From positions 9,486,001 through 9,550,000 of the forward strand of contig JAZBRS010000044.1 in NCBI GenBank assembly GCA_037176725.1: 64,000 bases of DNA. The letters run 5' to 3'. The stretch's first letter is position 1, and every line of letters starts with the position of its first letter. Under the pieces are notes generated by a model. That model did no database searches, had not been told where the DNA came from, and saw only the letters and a list, made by a program, of their open reading frames with translations. Source of the stretch: Posidonia oceanica. Lineage: Eukaryota > Streptophyta > Magnoliopsida > Alismatales > Posidoniaceae. The position numbers and the translations under genes are program-made. Below are positions 56,191 through 64,000 of this stretch, piece after piece.

Positions 56191-57061
56191 ATCTTCTCAG
56201 CTTCTGCTTTACTGGCTTGGCATCTGGATCCAGGGATAGATTGTGCACCACTATCTCTATGTCAAGGCCAACCATATCTTTGTAACTCCAGGCGAAGATA
56301 TCCGCATATTCTTTTAGGAATGCGATGAATTCTGCTCGAGCCTGAAGGGACAGCTGGGCACTAATGCAGACTTCTCTGACTTCCTCAGCTGTGCCGATGT
56401 TGACAACCTCTGTTTCTTCTTCAACATGGAGGTTGGGGCCTTCTGGGTCGTCATCGTAGGGCCGGAACTCGGGCAATGGTTCGTCTGTCTCGTCCTCGCC
56501 CGTATCATCCTCCTCTCCATAAGCAATAAGTTCCAAGAGGATCTCTTTCTCAAAAGAAGGATTTGTGATGTCGAAAGAGTGTATGTGTTCCGCTGCTTGG
56601 TGACGCTTCAGGATGGTCACGCTTACTCGAGTATTCTTGTAGCCTCGGTGTGCGACCTCCGTCCTGGCAACTTCTTCTGTCTGCTCTGGCCTGACTGATT
56701 CTGCTGAGTGCTCTACTGATTCTGCTAAGGGCCTTGCTGATTCTTCCACTGATACTGCTGATGGCCCTGCTTCTGAGGCTGCTGATGATTCTGTTGCTAA
56801 TTCTGCTTTTTGCTCTGCTACTGCTGTTGCCTGGGCTGCTAGTGCTTCCTCCTCTGAGTCTTCTGGTGTGCTCGTGGAGGGTACGCCAGACTGGCAGCTG
56901 ATCTGGGCACTATCGCTTACCACACTGCCTAAGTGAGGCATGTGCTGCACAAACCACCTAGACCCACCTTCTGATTGCTGAGTGATGAGCTCATCTGGTC
57001 TAGGGGAGTCTGGTACTACTGAGTCTTCTTTTAGGACCATGATAGAGGCATGGTCTTCTCA

Positions 57062-58399
57062 CAGAGGAGGGTCTGTAGCCACGGCTTTCCCTTTCCTTTC
57101 TACGGCTTGGTGCTCCGCCAGGTCCTCTACTATCGACTTGAGCTGTTCTTGGTAAAGTAACTCCAAGTCGGACATCCATGAATCGACCTGGGCTTCTATC
57201 GCCACTCCTTCCTCCTCATCCGAGGGTGAGTCAACGTAGTAGGCGCCGAGGGCCTGCGGCTTTGGCCCGGCTGCAAGATGGATCGCCGCCCTTGGTATTT
57301 GCATGGTTTGGCTCACGGGCGCGCTTGATAGCGGCAGCTTCTGCATCGGAGATCCAAACAGACTGGTCAGCGGGGCCACAGATGGGTACGCTGCCAGGGT
57401 CACTGTTGCAGTTAGAGGGCAGGTAGAGGTGCTCTTCTGAGGGCTCAAGGGTCGGGAGACTATGGTGCTCAATTGGTCCTCTGCATCTGGTTGTGACTGT
57501 GAGAGTGCAACCTCTGATGCCATGGGGGCCTGCCATGAGAGTTGCTGTTTTGCGACAGGAGGATGTGAAGCGGATTGCGCCGGCTGCGTTCTCGATGATG
57601 TGGCTGCTGAAGTGGGCCGAGTCGCGCTGCTGACTGAATTGACTGACTGTCCCTCTAGAGAGAGTGACAGTGGTACTGATGCGACTACGACCGCAGGTAG
57701 CCTGCCTGACTGTGCCAGAAGGAGTGTCTCTGACTTCTGAGCTGCTGCTGCTGTTGCCTGTGCTTGTAATGCAGATGTGGCTGTAGAAATGTAAGAGCTT
57801 GTCAGTTCTGCCATAGAGTCTGCTGAGTTGTCTGCTGTATTTGCTGAAGGAAGAGCCAAACAACCTGACCGTGGCGCCTTCATGCTGATCAGAGCCTTGC
57901 TGCCAGTTGGGACTGCCTCTACTGCGCCAAACTGCTCCTCATCCGAGTAGTAGTCCTCAATGCAGACCCAATCATCTGTTGGCACCGTGACTTGATCGTC
58001 AGTTGATCCCAGAACTCCTGCATTGGTGAAGTTAGTGAGGTCTCTAGGGATGGCAGGTTCCTGATTCTTGAGTTGAAAGTAGTGATCTTCGTTGGGCTTG
58101 GGCTCATAACCGAGGCCTTCAGATTTCCTCCGCTCCGCTGCTACGATCAGCTCTGCGATCCCCTGGCTGTGACGCCCGAGCGGTGTACCCTTTATGTAAC
58201 CCCACCTGTGACATACATTCTCGACCATTCGAAAGGGGTTGTTGTGAACGGCCAAGGAGTTGGTGCGTTCAAGATCAGGAATGAAATTAACCGGCTCGCA
58301 CCGATTAACGCAAAACAAGGCTTCGAAAGTCTCAAGGTCAAACGGGATAGTTTGTAAAGAGACGGGGGAGACTGCCTCGATCCGCTCCTTCTCAAAGTT
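57062..58399 (-). pseudogene. Linker between protease and reverse transcriptase (C)
   Basis: Ser/Ala/Thr/Gln-rich, no recognised domain. Ogre elements carry an intron at this place; here the frame is open throughout, so none seems needed. Another Glu/Ser-rich part follows to 56190 after the TGA at 57059. Confidence 0.6.
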
Positions 58400-58870
58400 C
58401 TCCGCCATGACGACAATGACATCATCACCGTGATGGTACTTTATCATTCGATGGAGGGTCGAGGGAAGGACCTGATGCTTGTGGAGCCAAGGGCGCCCAA
58501 GCAGGAAGTTGAAGTTTGGCTTCAAGTCGACGACGTAGAATTCTACATCGAAAACGACCAGGCCAATGGCAAGAGGAATAACCAGGATCCCCAGAGCGTC
58601 ATGGTGGGTGTTGTCAAAAGCTGTCATTCCCTTCATGACTGGTGTGATGTCCTCGGCTTTGAATCTGAGCTTAGTTGCAGTACGCAAGGGGCAGACGTTA
58701 AGGCCTGACCCGTTATCAACCAGCGTTAGGGGAATGCGAAAGTTTTTGAACTGAACCGTGACGAACAGGGGTTGATTGTGATTAATCCCTGCCAGAGGCA
58801 GCTCATCACTCGTAAAAGAGATGACCTGGGGCTCCGCAATCATCCCTACCATGCTTTCCAAGGCTGAAGG
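58400..58870 (-). pseudogene. pro: Aspartic protease domain of C
   Basis: Catalytic motif VDNGSGLNVCPL with the Asp codon at 58715-58717; Tat/Ogre proteases have DNGS where other gypsy elements have DTG/DSG. FNFLLGRPWLHKH about 75 residues later matches the second conserved protease motif. The residues are intact and the domain lies in the longest open stretch of the element (991 codons, 60034-57059). Confidence 0.85.
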
Positions 58871-59799
58871 CTCAATGGATTGGGACACACGGGCGGCTTG
58901 GAACACGTGAAGAAAAGCTTCGCGGTGTTCAGTAGAGGTGTGGATTAGGTCCCAAATGGAAATGTCGGCTTTGACCTTCTTAAGTTGGGAGGTTATGTCT
59001 GCTTTGGGTTGGTTTTTCTTGGTAGCAGGAGGGGTTGTTTTGGCAAGCTCTAAAGGGGTAGTGGTAGGAGATTGGGCCGCTATAGGTTGGGCAGGGATTT
59101 GGCTTGCTACAGGTTGGTTTGAGGTCGGATCTGCTATGGGTTGGTTAAAGGGTGGGGGCATAGTAGGTTCAGGGTGATTTGGCCTAATTGTCGGTGCTGG
59201 GGGTCTGTAGACCCTCCCCGATCGCGTTACTTCCACACACATTTCTGTGGCGTAGCTGTAAGGGATGCGATGGGTGTCCAGGGTTAAATCAATAACCACC
59301 GGAGCACGTGCTGTGAGCACAAGAGGGGTTACAGGGGGACCTACGAGATACTGAGGTCTATCTAAATGGTAAGGTTGTTGGGGTGGGAAGGCAAGGGCTG
59401 GTTGAGGTCTACCTAGAAGATGTATGGGGGATTCTAGCTGAGGCCGCCCTAAGAGGTGGACCGAGGATCTAGGCTGGGCCCTAGCTAGGAGGTGTACAAG
59501 GGGTTGAGCCTGAGGAAGCACAGCAGGGGGCGCGAAGGAGCACTCCGGCTTGGCACGCGGTCGGATCATGTGAACTCCCGACTCAGAGGCGGCAACTGCC
59601 ATGAGATAGAGATTGATAGGGAAAGGCTCAGAGATATCAGAAATAAGATCAAAAGGGTCTACGACAGAGGTAGTAGGCCCAGAAGGGAAGACAGAGTGAA
59701 TGCCTGAGGTTCCTGCCCCTCCCGGATAAGTGTGCTCCGGTAGGGGTTGGTGGATGATGCCAGAACGAGGGGGAACAGCTGAATGTGCAGATGCATGTG

Positions 59800-61935
59800 T
59801 GTGTGCTTGAGTGGATGCCTCGTGCGTGTCAATCACACTCGTTCCCGATTCGATTAGATCCTGGATAGCATTCCGCAGGGAGTAGCAATTGTCCGTCGAA
59901 TGCCCGACGCTTCGATGGAAATTGCAGAAGAGGTTCGCTTTAAACCAATGCGGCAAAGGATTTGGGGGTGGGCGAACCTCCGGGAACTTCAGGAGCGATG
60001 CAACCTTCGGCAAGATGACCGTGAGCGGTTCCACCAGTGGGGCGAACTTCCGTTTCTCAGTGGGTGGCCTTCTTTGCCTCTGGTATGAACCTTGCTAAAC
60101 TGGTGTGGTGGGGTAGACTGGTCTAGCGGTGGTTGTGATCTATGGTGTGGGTGGATTCCTAGGTGCAAGAGCATACACCATCTGAGCTGGGGCAGGCCGG
60201 GACGGCAAGTGAATAGGCACAGCAGGAGAGTCGACGAATGCAACAGCGGTTTTTGGCGAGTCCTTCTTCTTTGGACGGTTGTTGCTGCTGCTGCTGTTGT
60301 TGTTGGAGGTGCTGCTGTTGGCACTGTTACTGCTGATCGCGGCCTGCTTAGCGATTGCAGAGAGAGCCAGGAAGTTGCCACTCCACAAAGAACTCTCCAC
60401 GTGCGCTCCAGCTCGGATGAGTTTTGCAAAAGTAGTGACTGGTTGGATGCTAAGCAGAGCCCCAAGAGATGGCTATGCCCCTTTGATAACGATCTCAATA
60501 GACTCCTCGTCAGAGGGTCTATCTCGGACCTGTGAAGTAAGGGCGCGCTAGCGGCCGACGTACTCCCCAAACGGCTCGCTGGAATTCTGCTTAATTGCGA
60601 TTAAGTCCGCCCACTTTGGGACTAGATCGAGGTTGAAGGAGTACTGTTCCAGGAACGCCTGACTGAGGTCGTTCCAAGTCTTGATGGCTGACATATCAAG
60701 CGATGTGAACCACTTGAGTGCCGGCCCAGTGAAGCTTTTCTGGAACAGGCAGATCAGCAACCTCTCGTCAGCCTGAAGCTGAGCGAGATCACCGCAATAC
60801 GCCTTCAGGTGTGCTATGGGGCAGCCCCTACCATTGTATTTCTTGAAGTCCGGGATTTTGAACTTCGGAGGGAGTACTGCCTCTAGAAAGCAGCAGAGGT
60901 CCCGAAATTGATAGGTCTGGTGCTCAGTACCCTGCACTAGTCGTAGTGCCTTCTCCAAGACGTCCATCCGGTTGTTGATGGGGTCTGGATTTGCTGCCAT
61001 AGGAGAGGGATCAGCAGGGGTAGTGAGCACATACGCCGAATGGGTCGCACCTAAGTGCTCCTTCGGATCAACCATTGCGTCGCCTGGTGGAGCAACGGGA
61101 TGGCCGGCGTATCCGTGCTGGGGAACTATGTATGCAGGGATGAATGTAGGGTTCTGGGCCTGATGCAAGGGAGGAGGGTAGAGGGCATGCTGTGCTGTGG
61201 GAGGGGTAGGATGCTGGAGCACCAGTTGCTGTACAGGCGGAGTGTCGGACAGTGAGCTAGTGGGGTACTGGGCTCCAGCCAGCCCAAAGGACTGACCACC
61301 AGGGGGTGAGGAGCATGCTGTGCTAAGTGTTGTGCAGAAGGAGGCGGTAAACAGGCCCCCATCGTCGGAACCGTGAGTAGTTGAGACGATGGTCGAGGCG
61401 GAGGTGTGAAGGTAGATGCATGAAATGCAGGAACTGGCCTCAAAGGAACCTCAGGAACGACAGGAGCACAGGAGGGACGAACCGATAGAGCCATGCCCTG
61501 CAGTCTCTAGGCAAGCTCCATCAGGTGCTGGTACTGAGCCTCAGGTGTTCCCTTAGCAGGAACGCTGAAGTGCAGTGCCGGCGAGGATTGAGAAGCAAAT
61601 GGCACAGACATAGACTGTCCGGGAGGAGTAGGTGCTATAGCAAAAGTCGCAACAGTGGTGGGAGGGATGTCAAAGGCGACGTATCCCTGGGAAGGAGGGG
61701 GCAATGGTGTCTCCGAAACGTGAGTAACGGTCATCAAGATAGACTCGGCGACCGGATCCGGGGGAAGAGATGCTTGCCAGTGTCTCGAGACATACGGAGA
61801 TCCTAGAGGCGTCAAGGGAGGAAACCCTGGCGTCGGAGGGGGAGCAAAAGGGGCAGAAGGAGCAACCGGAGGGGTCAGAGCGGAAACACCCTCCATGACA
61901 GGAGTAAAGAGAGGCTCACTGACGTACTGGGCCAT
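59800..61935 (-). pseudogene. gag: Gag part of C (capsid and knuckle)
   Basis: Pro-rich N-terminus (61935-61507), frameshift near 61310, HGYAGHPVAPPGDAMVDPKEH (about 61130-61070), capsid core TYQFRDLCCF to LKWFTSLDMSAIKTWNDLSQAFLEQ (60920-60650), FGEYVGR then stop (W in E), Asn/Ser linker (60390-60220), and knuckle C-X2-H-X4-H-X4-C (CNFHRSVGHSTDNC) at 59926-59885. It equals E's gag over its whole length. Confidence 0.9.
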
Positions 61936-63253
61936 TGTTGACCTAGAGCGCGTAAGAATAGGGCTGCGATGGGTATGCAAACGGTGATTCCTAATAGGAG
62001 CTATCGTCGCAAAGGTGGATAGCTCAGAAGGGGAATGGTCACGAGCAAGGTCGCAACAGGAGTGTCAGAAAAGGTCAGTACTCGAGCTCCAGCAAGGGGA
62101 ACTCGCTTACCGATCACTGCTGACATAGACAAAGACAAACAAGGATTAGAAACTGAAAGACAAATGCGAATGAGTTAAGTTAGATGGCATGAATGATATG
62201 TATGCTTTCTAGTATGCCCCCTCACCTATCTAGTGTGTCCTAGTAGGTGATGTACTTCGGGTATCCCCAGGTGTACGGGTCACCGACTCAGGTCAGAAAA
62301 AGTAGGCTCCCTATTGAACTCCTAGCCAAAGCTGAGGAAATAACAGGGTGGTGCGTTGGTGGCCTTGACCCCACCAAAGCGTGGGCAGTACACTCCACTA
62401 CACCGACACGACCCCTGGACAAAGGGGGGACAGACCGACTGACTTGACCCACGCCAAAAGCAGTGGAACAAGAGGTCGGGACCATCCTTCGCAAACTAGT
62501 AGGTGGACTCAGATGAGAAGAATGCATGCCCTATATGATGCTTATGCAAATACTTAGAGTTTTTTATCTTGCGCATTTTATTAATCCAAGGGGGTGCAGG
62601 ATTGTTTGAAGTCTCTAGTTGCTCCTAGAAGTTCTTTTTACTTACCATTTTTAGTTAACCACAGGGAGAGCAAATAGTCTCTACTATCCTAGGCATGGCA
62701 TGTGCAAAAGGGAAGAAAATCAGTCAAAGTATGGCAGGCAAACAGCATACAACACAGCAAAAGGCAGGTGCATCGCATGTGCGAGTGTTCGTGAGCATGA
62801 TAGTGAAGAGAAAGCATTCATCATGTCAAAAGGCATATACACAGGGCATGTGCATGTGTAGTGACATAGCAAATGTGTAAAAGAAAGCATTTATCATTCA
62901 AAAAAGCATGCATTGCTGCCAAACAAGTATGTAGACATGCATTGTGCAGGAAGTAAAGCAATAATAACTAAGATAAAGAAATATAAAGATAGGCAAACTG
63001 TAAAGCAAATAAGAGCAGAAGCAAGGAAATAGGCAAGTAAACAAGCAAATTAGACAAAGCAGAGCAAGATAGAGCAAAAACCAAGGCAAAAGCAGCCGAG
63101 GGGGGTGCAAAAACCTAAGCAAAGTAACCACGAGGCGACTTGCCAGGAATTTGCACAGAGGAGCGACCAAAACAGGCAAAGAGGCAAACAAAGGCAAGCC
63201 GAATTGCAAAAGCGGCGAGCGAAAAGCCAAAAATGAAAGCCAGAGTCTAGCAT
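61936..63253 (-). other. 5' leader of element C
   Basis: Non-coding 1.3 kb with the conserved GTGTCCTAGTAGGTGATG / GGGTCACCGACTCAG block at 62220-62500 and GCAAAGCAAGCA-type repeats (62690-63200). Near 62110-62165, CTTTGTCTATGTCAGCAG (minus) may be a splice acceptor. No ORF1 upstream of gag, unlike Ogre proper. Confidence 0.65.
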
Positions 63254-63270
63254 CCCCAATGGAGTCGCCA
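63254..63270 (-). other. Primer-binding site of element C
   Basis: Minus strand TGGCGACTCCATTGGGG, one base inside the LTR end. Two differences from E's site (CGCTGGGG to CATTGGGG). Confidence 0.8.
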
Positions 63271-63271
63271 C

Positions 63272-64000
63272 TGTAGTAATCCCGGTGTTCAGATCATCCA
63301 TGCACACTGCCAAAAGCTCACATGCACCGATCGGAATCAGGCTCACTAAAAGCGGCTATGTCCAAAGAGGAGGGCTCAACTCGAAAACACTTAAATCAGA
63401 GGAGAAAAGATAAGAAAAGAAGTAGATAAGACAATTTAGAGTCGCCACCGTGTCTATTATCGGGAGACAAGGAAAATCAGGGTAATGCACGAGTTAACAC
63501 GCAAAATCAAGCAAAGGATGCAATGCAGAGCAATGCAAAGGAAAACAAATGCAAATGAGATGACTCATGCCTAGGATAAGGGCAATATGGTCATTGCGGG
63601 CCAAAAGACTGGGCAAGGACTCCTATTACGTGCGGGGAAGGTGTTAGGCACCCCCGTCACACCCGAGAATCAGTCTTTCTAGGCTTACGCTTGCATACGC
63701 AGGAGAATGCAGGTTTGAATGCCTAAATGCCAATGAATGCCTGAATGAATGCTCAAAGGTGTGCTCTAAGTGATGGGATGCAATGCAAGGAAGTAAACGT
63801 GCAGTCTAAGTGCTCAGCAACACTGTCTGTGTTCCGAACAGGTCGAAACCTGGCTCGTGAGAACTCCAGGCAGTAAGCATCACTGCCCTATATGCAAATG
63901 CAAACGAAAAAAGCAAAACAGCGGTAAAACCAAGTGGTGCAGGCGACATGCAAGAGAAAACAGCGTAAAACACGCGAAACAACGTGAGAAACGAGAGTGG
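63272..64000 (-). repeat. 5' LTR of element C, first 729 bp
   Basis: Starts TGTAGTAATCCCGG and follows the 3' LTR (22078 on) base for base apart from substitutions and small indels, such as a longer GAATGCCTGAATGAATG stretch near 63735. It includes the U5 block (63614-63700) and the beginning of the 30-bp minisatellite region. About 5.2 kb more is expected beyond the window. Confidence 0.9.

Larger units (their letters stand above)
53126..61935 (-). pseudogene. gag-pol: gag-pol polyprotein of element C, one frame, decayed
   Basis: Start ATG (61933-61935, MAQYVSE, same place as in B and E). After one frameshift near 61310 everything to the stop at 53126 is in a single frame of about 2900 codons, with no intron and no natural gag/pol stop apparent. 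Order: Gag, knuckle, protease, long Ser/Ala/Glu-rich linker, reverse transcriptase, gypsy RNase H, archaeal-type RNase H, integrase. About 15 in-frame stops are seen (61504, 60545, about 60470, 60137, about 60105, 57059, 56186, 55808, 54923, about 54862, 53969, about 53732, about 53687, about 53580, about 53420). Where the original residue can be guessed it is Gln, Trp or Arg, and the change is C to T on one strand. This copy cannot encode an active polyprotein. Confidence 0.9.
22078..64000 (-). mobile_element. Element C: giant Tat/Ogre-like LTR retrotransposon (about 27-28 kb without insertion)
   Basis: Minus-strand order: 5' LTR (from beyond 64000 to 63272), primer site (63254-63270), leader, gag-pro-RT-RNase H-aRNase H-integrase in one frame (61935-53126), spacer, extra sense ORF (51631-50429), hairpins, tandem arrays, polypurine tract (27998-28013), 3' LTR (27997-22078). 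Element E interrupts the arrays. The internal region without E is about 15.8 kb. The archaeal-type RNase H between the gypsy RNase H and integrase is the hallmark of the Tat clade (Ogre, Retand). There is no Ogre-type ORF1 upstream of gag. The left target-site copy should be ATAGT (22073-22077); the right copy is out of view. Confidence 0.9.

Noticed and set aside
22078..64000. Endogenous pararetrovirus or retrovirus
   Set aside because: Domain order PR-RT-RH-aRH-INT with long LTRs and no movement, coat or envelope protein fits a Tat-type LTR retrotransposon.

Overview
This window is plant nuclear DNA made entirely of nested Ty3/gypsy LTR retrotransposons of the Tat/Ogre type. I find no host gene, rRNA or tRNA gene, CRISPR array or bacterial feature. 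The plant origin rests on the element biology: 1.4 kb and about 6 kb LTRs, arginine-tRNA-like primer sites, gag with a C-X2-H-X4-H-X4-C knuckle, a VDNGS protease, a YVDD reverse transcriptase followed by a second (archaeal-type) RNase H, and tandem arrays before the 3' LTR. This points to a species with a large, repeat-rich genome; the species cannot be named from the sequence.

Layout (five elements, A-E). A (1-8193, minus, runs off the left edge): a broken gag piece, 5' leader and a 5.79 kb 5' LTR. A sits in the gag of B (minus), whose gag pieces are 8194-8745 and 18126-19395 and whose leader and partial LTR run to 22077. D (8746-18125, minus) also sits in B's gag: complete, 9.38 kb, with 1422-bp LTRs, a GTTCC target-site duplication, gag but no pol. 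C (22078 to beyond 64000, minus) is inserted in B's LTR: 5.92 kb 3' LTR, a tandem-repeat 3' region, an extra sense ORF, a decayed gag-pol in one frame, and the start of the 5' LTR at 63272. Without its insertion C would be about 27-28 kb. E (29368-48805, plus) is inserted in C's tandem repeats: 19,438 bp, LTRs of 6046 and 6048 bp, CCTAT duplication, gag but no pol. Insertion order: B first, then A, D and C into B, then E into C.

How the parts relate. C and E share leader blocks, gag, primer site, polypurine tract, the last ~170 bp of the internal region, LTR minisatellites and a colinear set of 3' hairpins and repeats. E therefore looks like a gag-only partner that would depend on a C-like element for protease, reverse transcriptase and integrase. 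The C copy is dead: about 15 in-frame stops, one frameshift, an Asp-to-Asn change in the integrase catalytic triad and a lost zinc-finger cysteine.

Most interesting points: (1) C has an extra sense ORF downstream of integrase (51631-50429) that resembles the plant DUF7745 / plant-mobile-domain-like proteins. (2) Hairpin-bearing tandem repeats in the 3' regions of C and E share a core, and C has a single copy of the unit that E has amplified. (3) A conserved inverted repeat brackets the polypurine tract. (4) B's LTR and element D carry clusters of near-perfect hairpins. (5) A has two copies of its primer-binding region.
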